Positions 12,007 to 24,005 are shown, counted from the stretch's first letter. The stretch: DNA of 64,000 nucleotides from Triplophysa rosa (GCF_024868665.1 NC_079891.1:31000598-31064597); one strand, 5' to 3'. Notes: generated from the letters alone by a model not told the origin. Made by a program: numbers and translations.

Positions 12007-12349
12007 AAGTCGAATCGCCGAATCGTTCTAAGCACAGTCTGAAACGGTTACAGCTATGTTTCCAAGTGAGCCTGGTTCGACACGACACGATTACAAACTG
12101 TTCTCGGCTCGGAATTTTCAGCACGGTTCTATGAATCATGCTAATGAATGCGCGCAGAGCCGTTATAGCTCAGCCTCTTGTGTTACCAAGGCAGCGCGTG
12201 ACGCGTTTGTGTTTACATTCTAAAAATTTCCGTTATCAGCCCTGTGGTGGAAAATGAAACCATTTAGGTACCGGCTGGCATGGATCGGCACGGAGTGGAA
12301 CGATTAAGCAACAAGAACGATTCGGCGCGATGGTGGAAAAGTGCTCTTT
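12007..12349. mobile_element. Small MITE-like element inside a hAT relic
   Basis: The sequence CGCCGAATCGTTCT near 12014-12027 is repeated inverted as AGAACGATTCGGCG near 12315-12329. The insertion abruptly truncates the transposase reading frame at about 12350. Superfamily and exact ends unresolved. Confidence 0.45.
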
Positions 12350-13207
12350 GATATGGTTCAGTGGTGCTGGACCACATGTCAGTCATCGTCGCGTAATATC
12401 CCACCTCTTTCAGCTCAGCTTCAACCTTCTTCCGAGTCGTATCGTACAGTTTTTGAATGGATTGAGTAAAGAACACATAAGAGGGAATGCGATATCTTTT
12501 ATCGTGCGTTAGGATAAGATTCCTGAATCCGTCTTTTGTGACAGCGTTAATTGGTAGCATATCTTTAGCCAGGTATCTTGTTATAGCGTCAGATATTTCG
12601 CATTACCTTCGTGAAGACTTGTCATAAGATGTACCACTTTCTAACGCTTGAGTAATTGAAATTTGCTTCGATCGCGGTGGTTGCAACAAAGTTTGTTCAT
12701 CGTTGGACTTTGTGCCCATGCATTCATCATACAGTTGTCTGTGGTACTTTCGCAGGTGTTGATATAGGTTGGTCGTGTTGCCTCGCGAGGTCGACACAGA
12801 CGTTCGGCATGTTTTACACAGTACTTGCCTCTGAAGTATATCGGAACGTCTAAATCCAAAATGATTCCAGACGTATGCGGTGCTTTTGTTTTTAGTTACC
12901 AAGTCGTCTACAGGCTCTGCAGACACACTTTGTTGTGAAGTTGAACTGCTGCTTCCGATGGCGCTCATCTTTTCCAAATGACGTTTGTTGCATATCAGCG
13001 TGCGCAGTGTTAAAATGTCCCCTACTGGTTAAACTCTGCGTCAAGCGTAAAATGCGCAGGATCAAACTTTCAACGACTACGTGTATGCGTGTTATTACTA
13101 TATTTGTATTTGATGGTCTTAATCGAAATAATCGCATGCCTTGCAATTTGAAAATCGCATCCTTTCAAATCGCAATTTCGATTTACAAACGATTAATCGT
13201 GCAGCCC
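12350..13207 (-). pseudogene. hAT transposase relic with BED zinc finger (ZBED1-like)
   Basis: Reading leftward from the terminal repeat TAGGGCTGCACGATTAATCG (13207), the first ATG of the frame is at 12968. The next ~55 codons form a BED finger with a VWNHFGF aromatic start, LCKTC cysteine pair and LYQHLRKYH histidine pair. After SYDKSSRR an in-frame TAA near 12602 interrupts. The same frame then resumes with DAITRYLAKDMLPIN, YRIPSYVF and YYATMTDMWSSTTEPY, the order expected of hAT transposases. Coding similarity stops at about 12350, where another element is inserted, so the catalytic remainder and dimerisation domain are absent. It is a dead autonomous element rather than a domesticated gene, judging by the stop and truncation. 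Confidence 0.75.
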
Positions 13208-13747
13208 TACTGCACGGTTTACCATACTACACGCGTGACAGTGGACTTGTCTGCAGATCACTGTATGAGGACATGAACACATGAACTTTATCCCCAGAGT
13301 TTCTCTGGGAGTTTATTTCGCAAGCATTTCACAGTTTGAGTAAAGCTACAGTCAACCACACTGAAACGCAAACGCCTTCACGACGACCTGTCAAAATAAA
13401 AGTCCCGTTAACCCGAACACTCGGATAAAAAAAGTACTATACTATAGTATTTGCTATAGATAATTGTAGTACACTTGTAGTATTAATCTCATATTAAAAC
13501 AGAACCGGTTATTTTACATTTAAGATACAGTATAACAAGCAAAATTTCGCAAAATTAGCTGTAACAAGTGGCTGCAATCATATGAACCGCTGCCTTTTAA
13601 GTGAAGATGATGTTCAATTCGACGACACACCTGCATCCGCCATGTTAATTATGCAATGAATGAACGATATGCTCCCTGATTTTACCATCCACCCGTTGTA
13701 AAAAGAAAAGTGATATCTAGTGGATAGTAGTAGCAATAATATTCACT
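13208..13747. other. Unassigned, between transposon relics
   Basis: No gene or repeat boundary recognised. AT-rich in the second half. Confidence 0.35.
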
Positions 13748-14288
13748 TTAAAGGGGTCATATGGCACGAATACGTGTTTTTATGTGTCTTTGGTGTGTTA
13801 TAAGTTGCCCATGCATGTATTAGACGCGTAAAATTGCAAAAATTAAAGTTTCGGAACAAAAGATGCATTCTATCTAAAAGCGAATGCTCAACCAGACCTG
13901 CCTGAAAGGCCTCGTGTAACCACACCCCCACAAATCTACGTCAGTTCGTGGTATGATTTGACTAAGACCGCCCAAATGTATGCACAAGTAAGGTTGGCGT
14001 ACCTGCCAGTGCAATTGCTTTGGAACATGATGTTCAAAATATGGTAAGCGTTACATTTCCGTCACACGCTTGCAGTATTTGACCAATCATTAAGCACTGG
14101 TTAACTGACCAATCATAGCACACCTCGCTTTTCAGAGCGATGAGCTCCGTAAAAAATCTGTGCGTTTCAGAGAATGCACGGTATGTGGAAAATACAGCTT
14201 TTTTGAACCTTAAATCGTGTATACACATTGCATTACATCTAAAACAAACGATAATATTCGTTTTAGCCGTGTCATATGACCCCTTTAA
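13748..14288. mobile_element. TTAA-bounded MITE (AAGGGGTCATATG family)
   Basis: The left end is TTAAAGGGGTCATATGGC and the right end is its near-perfect complement GTGTCATATGACCCCTTTAA, bounded by TTAA at 13748-13751 and 14285-14288. The open frame at 14034-14369 crosses its right end and is not a gene. A separate hAT-like terminus (GCCCAGCCCTA) follows at 14397-14407. Confidence 0.75.
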
Positions 14289-14410
14289 TGAATGTTCAGT
14301 GCTTGCAGAAATATGAACGAAAAAAAATCGATTCACAGCTTTTGAGAATTGACATTGAATCGACCGCATTTTAAAAACGATTAATCTATTTTTTTGCCCA
14401 GCCCTAATTA

Positions 14411-15930
14411 ACCCACTTAAGACAAGGCCAACATGAGGTAAAGAGACAAGCCAACTTGAAATGAATCACAGGACAGTTCTAACCTTGCTCCAGAGGTTAA
14501 CTGCTACAGCAGTTCAGCCTGTTAAGCAGAGTCAAAAGGGATACAGAAGCAACCGGACTCTGCAATACGGTCACAAAAAAGCAAGAAATTCCTTTTAGTG
14601 GTGTAACTGGGTCAGTACAGCCTTCTTACCTCTAACAGTTTAGGCAAAATGTGGATCTATCATGCAAAACCCAAGAGACACGACTAGTTACACTCATAGT
14701 GTGACTGACAAACGACTTCAAAGATTGACTTTTGAACCTTGGAGTTATAGATTCAGTCTTATTCAAGGACTAGTCTTTGTATTATTTGGAAGTATTGCTT
14801 GTTACGTAAATATCAAAGCAGTCAATGTATTCCAAAAAAAGTATTCCAAGAAACTACCATTAACAGTAAAATAAAAAATATATAGATTAGATAAATATCT
14901 TTCTCCAGTTTTAATTTTCTAAAAAATAAATGCAAATAGAAACCATTTTTTTGACATTTGGGAGAAATATTGTTTTAACTTCACAGGATGAAAAAAATTA
15001 TCATTTTACTTAAACGCATAAATAATAATTAGTAAATTCAGAAAAAAAAATTTTTTTTTGGAAATGGTCTTATTTTTTTCATGGCTGTTTTAATTTATTT
15101 GTTACTTATATAATGCAAAACATGCAAATGTCATCCAGGAAGAATATGGAAATGTTTGACGCTGAAAGTGGTCTAAAATTGTTTTTCAATTTCTACAATC
15201 TAGCAAGTCAACTCACGCAACAGAAGACAGATAGGCAAATAGGCAGTATTGATAATGATGCAAATGAATGATCAAAGCACACAAAAAAGTAACAAAGAAT
15301 GTAGCAAAAAGAAAACTTGGCAGCTTTTCAAAACTGTCATGTCAAAAACAGACAATTATTAATTTAGCATGCATGAAACATAAAACAAAGCAAACCAAGT
15401 CTATTTACTTGTATACAGAATCTAATTCCACCCTACTAAGGTTAAGACCCTCTGCAGGCCATACGGGCTCATGAATGACCACCCATAAAGCTGTGCTCCT
15501 ATCCTGACCGTCTCAAATTATCAGGGTGAATACCGACGCCACATGTGTGGTCTCCGTATCCAAAGGCCTAGTGGGATTTCAGCCCCTGTATGGAGCACCA
15601 AACAATAAATTAAATACAGGGGTAAAAGTCCTGATAATATAAGCTGTAAAGAGTGTTAAATAAATACACAGGGTAACAGACACCAAAAGGAACCAAAGGG
15701 GGACAAACTGTTTCAACTGAATCAACAAACAGCAGAGTCCTGCAAGGCCCTTTCGCGTAAAAACACCGGCTTTCATCATACCAGCTACACACTGAGCAAT
15801 TGCATTTAATGGTTTTTGAATAAAACCATTTAAAGTCATCTTAACAAAGAACCAATGGTCATATAATAAATCTCACATCTCTTATGTTACATAAAAACAA
15901 CAGGCCTATTATAGTTACTAAAACTGAGAT
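14411..15930. other. Unassigned intron with a mariner-like MITE fragment
   Basis: About 14905-15085 matches the interior and right side of the MITE at 59018-59517 (shared AAATAAATGCAAATAGAAAC and AGTAAATTCAGAAAAA, then GGTCTTATTTTTTTC), so it is a truncated copy. The remainder shows no gene or clear repeat. Confidence 0.45.
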
Positions 15931-16201
15931 TAGGGGTGGGCGATCTGACGATCTTAAATCACAATCGATCTTGAAGGCGTTCCTCAATGCACTTTTCAAC
16001 GGAATCGCGAGGATCATGATCTTGTCTGTCGTCTAATACAAGAGGTGTGTTCGATATCATTCAGCGCTGCACAGACCCATTGGCGTATGACATTGAAGAA
16101 AAAGTTAATGTACAGCCCTTTATTTCAATTCAGATCGTGGATCGAGATTCTTTGTTATGAAGATCGGTGATATGCTTTTTTCGGAAGATCGCCCAGCCCT
16201 A
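15931..16201. mobile_element. Short hAT MITE, perfect 8-bp target duplication
   Basis: It begins TAGGGGTGGGCGATCT and ends AGATCGCCCAGCCCTA. ACTGAGAT flanks both sides (15923-15930, 16202-16209). It is a deletion derivative of the family represented in inverse orientation at 26002-28081; both share the CTTGAAGGCG and CAGACCCATTGGCGTAT interior blocks. Confidence 0.9.
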
Positions 16202-16458
16202 ACTGAGATCAACATGTATAGCAATATGATTATGAACTAAAAAAATCAACAACATGACAAAAAGCATGTGCTAATTTTTTATAAATAATTGAAATATTAA
16301 TGAAACTACAATAAAACTGAAGACAAAACTGGTTGCAAAAGCAAGGAGAGAATTTTGGCTTTCCAAATGGCCAGATGTGATGATGCAACTCTGCATTAAA
16401 CCATACTCACTGTTAAAATGTTTTTAAAAATGGTCTACTTTTAGTCATTATATGAAAG

Positions 16459-17451
16459 TTAAAGGAACAGTGCACCCTAAAATGAAAACTCTCTAACAAG
16501 ATATTTGGAAGAATGCTTGTAACCAAACAGTTCTTGGCCACCATTGGCTACCATAGTAGAAAAAATTGCTTTATAAATTCCTTTGTTCTGTTGAACACAA
16601 AAAGATATTTTGAAGAATGTAGGAAAGCAAACCGTTCTGGGGCACTGTTGACTACCATTGTAATTTTTCCTACTATGGTAGTCAATGGTGGCCGATAGGG
16701 ATGTGACGGTGATTAAATTTCCCCACCGGTTAATAGATGCGTAAAAACACCGGTAGTACCGGTGACACCGGGGTGGGGGGTTTGCTGTGGGGTGGTCGAA
16801 GATGCAGTTGTGCGCATGACGCATTTTACTTTCGGTTTTAATTAGGGGCAATTCGGGAACGGCAATTGCTTGAATTAATGGTGGGCCGCTGTTAATCAAA
16901 AACTGCGCCTTTAAATAAATAAATAAGAAACGAATAAGAAAGGGAATACGAAACGCAAAACGTTTATGTTAAATAAATAAGAACCGAATAAGGAATAGCC
17001 GAAACAAAAAAACTTTTATGTTAAATAAATGGCAAAGCACCGGCTTTTTAAAATTAGAATAAAAAGAAAATTAAAACGTAACCAACTCTTGATGACAGTG
17101 CTTACATATTCTACTAGATGTTCTTTGACAGAAAAGCCTCTGCCATCGTCTTGTTAGTCAGCTCACGTCACTCTCCTCACATGATGAATAAAATCTGACT
17201 CCTGCTGCTGATCTTTGCTGCGGCACTTGTTCCACTTACGCTGAATGCAGCAGCCGCGTTCAGTTGTGCAATTGTAGTTTGGTCTTTAACCAACAGCCCC
17301 CGTTTAAGTGCATTATATGGTCTTATATAAGAACCCTGGAAACCTTTCCTCAAAAGCCTCAATTTGTTTTCGACAGAAGAAATAAACACACGGACATGTA
17401 GGTGAGTGGATTATCATGAAATGTTAATTTTATAGTGAACTACTCCTTTAA
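16459..17451. mobile_element. TTAA-bounded element with a truncated hAT end inside
   Basis: It opens TTAAAGGAACAGTGCACCC and closes TAGTGAACTACTCCTTTAA, with TTAA at both borders. At 16696 a second element begins (TAGGGATGTGACGGTGA), followed by ACCGGT-rich subterminal repeats. I found only its left end. A related left end occurs at 24954. The segment 17270-17390 (AACCAACAGCCCCCGTTTAA and following) also recurs at 22517-22560 and 22942-23000. Confidence 0.6.
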
Positions 17452-18939
17452 TTTGTGACGAAGGCAAATATGCGAGTTACAAATGAAATGTTGGTGTTTT
17501 AAGAATAGAAGGTGCTGTTCAATAGTTACGGTTATTTGTTTTTGCTAATGTTTTGATTTGCATGTATAAAACCATTATGAGAACCCATGTAACGCTAAGG
17601 ATTCTGGCTATATTGTCATGTCTTGCAAGTTTACTTTTTCATATTTTTATTGACAATTAATGACAGAAGTTGTAAGTCTTTTGCACCGACAGTATAAACA
17701 TCTTGTATTTATTTGCTTTTTGAAGTTCTTCGCTGTTAGATCAAACTCTATTCTGCAAAGGAAAGCCTTATCTTAAGTTATCAGCTCAGGTCTGTGTCAA
17801 CCTACAATTGTGACAAAATCAAAGCCGAGTCTCTAGTATTCTGATATTTACCAAGTCATGAAGTCCTCGAGTCTTAAGACCACATCTGCCCTTATCACGA
17901 GTGCTGCCTTCTGCCTTCCTGGGTTCAAGAACATTGGGTTCAAAGTATACCGTGGAAGAGAATTACATAAGACGTAGCCTAAGATTGAATACATCTAGTT
18001 TATAACAAACTGTGTTTGTTGATTTTGATTTCATGTAAAAAAATGTTTTTTTTATAAATTGGTCATGTAGTGACCAATTTAGTGTTAGGTAATGATTAGA
18101 TAAATTGATGTTTATTCTTTGGGATTGAGAACTTATTTAGGGACGTACAGGCAAGCTGGTGTGTTAACAGAGTTGGCTTATGAATGTACTTATTTATTTG
18201 TGTTTCTATTATATTAACAAATCCTCTTCTCTCATCGCTTCACCGTGATCTATCAGCAATTGTTCTTGCTTCTTTGTTCACTCCAAATAGCTTCTGGGTA
18301 ATTGCTCCCCTGTTGTTTCCCATGGACACCAGGTGTTTATGTTGTCATAGACAAATGGATGTGCACGCTGAATCCAAGGCGTTGCTTCTCTGAGCCTTTC
18401 CGAAATAGTGCCTGACAACTCTCCTGGCTTGGTTTTAATGAGCCAAGAGAGTCCCTTTGGTATAGCCGTTTCCATATTTGAAAGATTAGCTTGTCCGGTT
18501 CAAGCGGCGAAGTTGTCTTTTTGTTTAATGTTCTTGCAATACTTAACTACTCTGTCCTGTTTTTGGGAGATAGATTTATCTCTGTTGTGGTTTCAGAATC
18601 CCCTTCTCCGTCTCAACCCACCCTCAAGGGATTTTTTAGGTGCGAGACCTAGATTTGTCACTTTCCTAACTCTTCTGAGGTTGGTAGCACTTCGTTCTCT
18701 TGAACAACAGCATCCTAAATTTTGAATTGATTGAATGGGTGGCTATTATGTGTATAGGTTGTTTAGTTATGGTCTGGTTGACATTAACATGGAGGTTATT
18801 CTTTTAGTTGAATACATAGCCTTTGAAGTATTTTTAATGTAACGTAAGAAAGAAAAAAAACCCCATTTTGAATTGAAATGAATTTCAACACCTTGTCGAT
18901 GAATGTTTTTTCTCACACGCATTCACTTTTATTAAATTT
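17452..18939. other. Unassigned intronic sequence
   Basis: No repeat ends recognised. About 18230-18720 is moderately GC-rich and open in two frames (18278-18475 minus, 18408-18725 plus) without similarity to a known family; it may be unique or conserved non-coding DNA. Confidence 0.3.
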
Positions 18940-19260
18940 GCAGTCTGCATTGAGGCCCTTCCCTCTGCCTTTACCTCATTACCCATAACCAGTCAGACCT
19001 GAGAGAGAGAAGTGGCTTTGGAATCTGGTTCTGGGTTGAACACAAATGTGCCGCCTGAGCTGATAGGATCGGTCGGGCTGGGAGGCCACTGAGCGCGCTC
19101 AGATCAAAGGCCCCGGCGGGCCCTTCAAAGAGCTGGCTGAGCAATGCCTGACTGATAAAATGCACCACAAACGGCTGGTGATGTCATCGCAGGCCTGCAG
19201 CGAAATCCACCCCTGCACAAATAAAGGTGAAGGTGTTCGTTGGACAAAGCGAGCAAAGAG
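18940..19260. promoter_or_regulatory. Candidate Wnt-responsive intronic island
   Basis: GC-rich, unique-looking sequence holding AGATCAAAGG at 19101-19110 (an exact TCF/LEF site) and a second TTCAAAG at 19124-19130, with GGGCCCGCCGGGG-type GC-rich sequence between. ZNRF3 is an established Wnt/beta-catenin target gene, so an enhancer role in its intron is plausible but inferred. The overlapping 163-codon minus frame (19099-19590) resembles no family. Confidence 0.35.
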
Positions 19261-19730
19261 ATGTTTTACGTCTAATTTTGGAGCCCAGGGCATTTGGGGT
19301 TCATCTCGATTTATGATATAATTCAAGTTTAAGATTGAATCATTCTTTCTCTCTTCCAGGCTATCGCTTTTTCGGATTTTGTCACACACAGCACACATAA
19401 CTGCCGTTTGATGAAAGTTTCCAACAGACTTGAGTATGAAGCTTTTATCAGATTTGGTTAATCCACTGGGCGTTCCTAAAATACACAACAGGTGGAACAG
19501 TTGACTCTGTGCTTTGTAAAGTTTATACAGGAACAGCATTGTGTGCTTGTGCTCATCTGCGTGCATGCATGCTCTTTGAAGTATGCGCAAGGAAAATAGC
19601 GACGCTCAGACAGGCAGATTGTTTCGCTGATAATTTATTGATGGTTCACACTAATACACACACACGGGGAAAGAAATGAATTGAACATAGTTGCATTCGT
19701 ATTAGTAGACATTGTCTTTAGATTTGACAG

Positions 19731-20968
19731 TAGGGCTGCAACTAACGATTTTTATTTTGATAATCGATTAGTTGGGCGGTTATTTTTTTCCCGATTAATC
19801 GGATAAAAGTGTAATTACATCTTTTGCTTATAATAAGTAAATCAGAAATGGGAAAAGTATACACAACTGAACTCATTAGCCTTCTCCCAAAATGTTGTGA
19901 ATGTCTCCATAATTAATACACCTGGTGAGTTGATTCAGGTGTGTCATATTAGAAGCAACTGACAATAGTCTCTGCCAAACGTGGGAGCGAGGGGAGGGTT
20001 GGCCAAGGAAATCATTTTTTTGTGCCATGAAAAGTGAGATATTTGTCATTTTATTGTACTTCACTACATTTGAAAGTAAATAGAAAAAGTAATACTTAAG
20101 TACAAATACTCAAAAAGTGTACTTAAGTACAGTTCTCAAGTAAATGTACTTCGTTACCCACCTCTGAACTAAATAAACCACCAAATCAGGGTATTTAGCC
20201 TATTATGTACTTTGCAAAGTGCAAACGCCACAAATTGGGTTTTACTAATATAATCTTTAATTTTGTCATTTAAAACACCTCTCCCCTTTAAACTTTAAAA
20301 CTGCGCACCTCGCGCTGCACGGAGAGACGCATGCACCGAGAGACACGTCTGACTTTAAAACAGCACAACTTGTGCCGCACGGAGAGACGCATCCACTGAG
20401 AGACACGTGTGACTTTAAAACTGCGTACCTCGCGCTGCACGGAGAGACACGTCTGACTTTAAAACAGCACAACTTGTGCCGCACGGAGAGACGCATCCAT
20501 GGAGAGACACGTATCCATGGAGAGATACGTGTGACTTTAAAACTGCGTCACTCGTGCAGCACGGAGAGACAAGTGTGACTTTTAAACTGCGCATCTCGCG
20601 TAGCACGGAGAGACACGTGTGACTTTTAAACTGCGCATCTCGTGCAGCACGGAGAGACAAGTGTGACTTTTAAACTGCGCATCTCGCGCTGCACGGAGAG
20701 ACAAGTGTGACTTTTAAACTGCGCATCTCGCGCTGCACGAAGAGACGCATCCACGGAGAACCACATCTGACTTTAAAACTGCGCAGCTCATGCTGCAAGG
20801 AGAGACACATCTAAAACGGTAATTTTAAAAGGGAAGAAGATTTGCTTGATTTATAACTGCGCAGCTCAGAAGTGACGTCACAGACCAACTAATCGATAAT
20901 GAAATTCGTTGACAACGAATTTCATTATCGATTATTATCGATTTTATCGATTAGCTGTTGCAGCCCTA
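19731..20968. mobile_element. hAT element carrying a minisatellite, perfect 8-bp duplication
   Basis: The termini are TAGGGCTGCAACTAACGATT and, at the right, the complement-type AGCTGTTGCAGCCCTA. TTTGACAG flanks both sides (19723-19730, 20969-20976). The interior has no transposase and is dominated by the tandem array at 20288-20815. A sister copy with fewer units lies at 23049-24005. Long palindromic ATCGATTA-type subterminal repeats are present at both ends. Confidence 0.9.
20288..20815. repeat. Minisatellite array, about ten units of 44-64 bp
   Basis: Each unit contains GACTTTAAAACTGCGCA or a close variant, then CTCGCGCTGCACGGAGAGAC or a close variant, and a variable spacer with ACGTGTGA or ATCCACGGAGA. 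Units are GC-rich in an AT-rich element. The regular period keeps several frames open, so the open frames at 20266-20660 are by-products of the repeat and not genes. Confidence 0.85.
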
Positions 20969-22115
20969 TTTGACAGAAAACATTTTATATACCAGTAGTG
21001 TTATTTTTAACCCTTAAAGGCAGTTAACCCAAAAACAAAATTTTCGTCATTATTTACTCACCCTCAAATTGTTCCAAATCTGTATCAATTTCTTCGTTCT
21101 GATGAACACAGAGAAGGATATTTGGAAGAATGATATGATACATCACTTGTCCACCGCGGCACCAACCTCCACCGTCATTTTGAATATTTATAGTAATAAA
21201 TCACTTCGTTTAGTTAAAGGTGCCAAAGAATTCATTGATACAATATGTTAAATTGTTCTCTGATATCTACATAGAAGGTATGTGGCTTTATTAAGTGCCA
21301 AAATTATCCAGAAACTGTTTTACGTGTCCATTTACAACCCCAGGATTTGTCCCTAGAATGAAAAGGTCTTTTATTACCTTATTTGGAAGGGTCATGAATA
21401 TTAATGTTGAGCTCTGCTCTGATTGGCTGTTTCGCTGCACCGGCTCATGCCACTAGCTCACACAGCAAACAGATCGCTAATGTCAGGCGTGAAATGGAAG
21501 AAGTGGATAAGATCTTACTGCTTGCGGCAGGGGTTCTAATGGCAATATAGTCGGAATTGCCCCCTTCTTAAATCAGTATCAAAACGCTGAGCGAAGCCTG
21601 CTTGATATTGTCCCAGGTTCAAAAAACTGCCCCTTTCACTTTCGTCACGTGACTCTCGCTGCTCTGTGCTTGAAATTGCATTGTAAACAAATATTAACAA
21701 GGCTTAAGGGGCGTATATACTTGCACGATACAGATCAGACGCGTCAGACTTTACAACTGTGCAGCTCGCGCTGTTTCAAGAAGACGCTCATGAGTTTATA
21801 ACGGAGAAGCTTGCACTGTACAGATGACACACGCCTGACTTGATAACTGCCCAGCTCGTGCTGTACAAAGAAGACGTGTCTCTGCGCAACTCGCGCCTAG
21901 ACGCGCCTCATTTCATAACGTCGCAGATTGTTTAAAGAAGACAAAGATGTCATCGTCCATCACGAGGTTTCACTGTAGACATTGTCCGATGCCAATTTGG
22001 TAGACATCGAGGAGGAAACAATAGTGTTTGAGGCTCACGATGTGTCATTTCCATGTACAGACCTCTTATTATTCATCAATGCCTAGGTAAATACAGTTTC
22101 CATTCTATGTCACCT

Positions 22116-22519
22116 TTAAGGTCCAAATTTCAGTTTCATCGCAGCTTCAAAAGGCTCTACACAACACCAGCCGATGAATAAGGGTGTTGTTTATTAAAAA
22201 ATGAGTCTTTTTCCAAGAATCTTTCTGCAAGTTTATTGTTTAAAATGGTCAGTTCGTGTACATATCAGAGATGTTTAATCTTTTGAAATCTACGTCGTGT
22301 GGAACCTTTCCAACGTGATTGCGTAATACGGAGGTCATAGACGCGTATGCTGTAGGCTCTCCGACGCAGTGCAAGCCATATATTTATGTTTAAAAAGTAT
22401 ATTATTTTTTAGTTTTCTTGAAAAATGACTAATCGATTTGCTTGACAACGCCCTTATACACCGGCTGGTGTCGTGTAGAGCCTTTTGAAGCTGTGATGAA
22501 ACTGAAATTTGGACCTTAA
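22116..22519. mobile_element. TTAA palindromic MITE with about 65-bp inverted repeats
   Basis: The left arm reads TTAAGGTCCAAATTTCAG, continuing with TTTCATCGCAGCTTC and AAAAGGCTCTACACAACACC. The right arm is its reverse complement ending CTGAAATTTGGACCTTAA, with few mismatches. It lies between TTAA sites. This is the structure expected of piggyBac- or Kolobok-type non-autonomous elements. Confidence 0.8.
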
Positions 22520-22568
22520 CCAACAGCCCCTCGTTTAAGTGCATTATATGGATCAGAACCCTGGAAAG

Positions 22569-22941
22569 TAGGGGTGTAACGATACACTCAGCTCATGATT
22601 CGGTACATATCTCGATGCTGGGTTCACGATACGATACACATCTCGATATTTTGAACAAAACTAAAATACTGAAATTCAAAATTATTTTCAAAATATTAAC
22701 AATTTCAGTAACTTTTGTTGCACATACAACTTAATGAAGAATTTTAACATTTTAAGGCTTAACTGAAATTAGAATTAAACTGAAATTAGAATTAAGATCA
22801 GTGTCAATTTTTGACACCAAATTTCCGCTCAGAGAATAGAATTAAACATCATATCGTAAAATATCCCCATCTCTCTACAATGGTCATCGTAACATTTTTG
22901 CGTTGCGAAATATTGTACTACGAAGAATCGTTACACCCCTA
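22569..22941. mobile_element. hAT MITE (TAGGGGTGTAACGATAC), perfect 8-bp duplication
   Basis: Left end TAGGGGTGTAACGAT, right end its complement ATCGTTACACCCCTA (one-base differences further in). CTGGAAAG flanks both sides (22561-22568 and 22942-22949), and removing the element restores the host repeat AACCCTGGAAAGCTTTCC seen in the related copy near 17332. The 91-codon frame at 22811-23086 crosses its end and is spurious. Confidence 0.9.
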
Positions 22942-23048
22942 CTGGAAAGCTTTCCTCAAAAGCCCTGTTTTTGGCAAAAGAAATAAACACACGGACGGCT
23001 TGTATGACATGTGGGTGTCTGTGGGTGTATGTGTATTTTATAGTGAAC

Positions 23049-24005
23049 TAGGGCTGCAACTAACGATTATTTTGATAATCGATTAGTTAGGCGATTATTT
23101 TTGGATGAATCGATTAATCGGATAAGTCTAATTAGATCTTTTGCTTATAACTAAATCAGAAATGGGAAAAGTATACACAACTGAACTCATTAACCTTCTC
23201 CCAAAATGTTGTGGATGACTCCCTAATAAACACACCAAGGCTGATGAGTTGATTCAGGTATGTCATATTAGAAGCAGCTGACAATAGTCTCTCCCAAACG
23301 TGGGAGGGAGGGGACGATTGGCCAAGGAAATCATTATTTTTTTTGTGGCATGAAAAGTGAGATATTTATCATTCAAATGTAGTGAAGTACAGTAAAAAGT
23401 AGGCCTACTTAGAAAACAATATACTTTAGTATAGTACAGATACTCAAAAAGTGTACTTAAGTACAGTACAAATAAATGTACTTTGTTACTTCCCACCTCG
23501 GAATCAAATAAACCCCCAAATCAGAGTATTTAGCCACAAATTGGGTTTTACTAATATAATCTTTAATTTTGTCATTTAAAAGACCTTTCCCCTTTAAACT
23601 TTAAAACTGCGTGGCTTGAAGAGATGCACGGAGAGACGCTTCTGACTTTAAAACTGTGCACCTCGCGCTGCACGGAGAGAAATGTTTTTAAACGTTTTTA
23701 CGACTTTAAAACTGCGCAACTTGTGCCGCACGGAGAGGCGCATGTACGGAGAGACACATCTAACTTAAAAACATCGCAGCTCGGGCTGCACGGAGAGATG
23801 CGTCTGACTTTAAAACTGCAATGCTCATGCTGCACGGAGAGATGCGTCTACAATTGTAATTTTAAAAGGGAAGACGACGCTCTTGATTTATAACTGCGCA
23901 GCTCACTAGTGACGTGACAGACCAATTAATCGATAATGAAATTCGTTGACAACTTTTTTCATTATCGATTATTATCAATTTTATTGACTAGTTGTTGCAG
24001 CCCTA
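23049..24005. mobile_element. hAT element, sister of 19731-20968
   Basis: It starts TAGGGCTGCAACTAACGATT and ends TTGTTGCAGCCCTA. TAGTGAAC flanks both sides (23041-23048, 24006-24013). It shares the interior GGGAAAAGTATACACAACTG block with its sister. Its minisatellite (about 23592-23850) has only five or six units, so array length differs between copies. Confidence 0.9.

Noticed and set aside
12603..12968. BED zinc-finger frame as a host ZBED gene
   Set aside because: It directly adjoins a hAT terminal repeat, has an in-frame stop, and is truncated by another insertion, so it is a transposon relic.
19099..19590. 163-codon minus-strand frame, one of the longest in the window
   Set aside because: No family resemblance, no codon or domain signal I can see, and it overlaps a GC-rich regulatory-looking island.
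20266..20660. Open frames with recurring HGETRLTLK-type peptides
   Set aside because: They exist because the minisatellite period avoids stops; several overlapping frames on both strands are open at once.
20266..20815. Regularly spaced GC-rich repeats resembling a CRISPR-like array
   Set aside because: Unit length varies, there are no distinct non-repetitive spacers, the context is vertebrate DNA, and the array lies wholly inside a hAT transposon.
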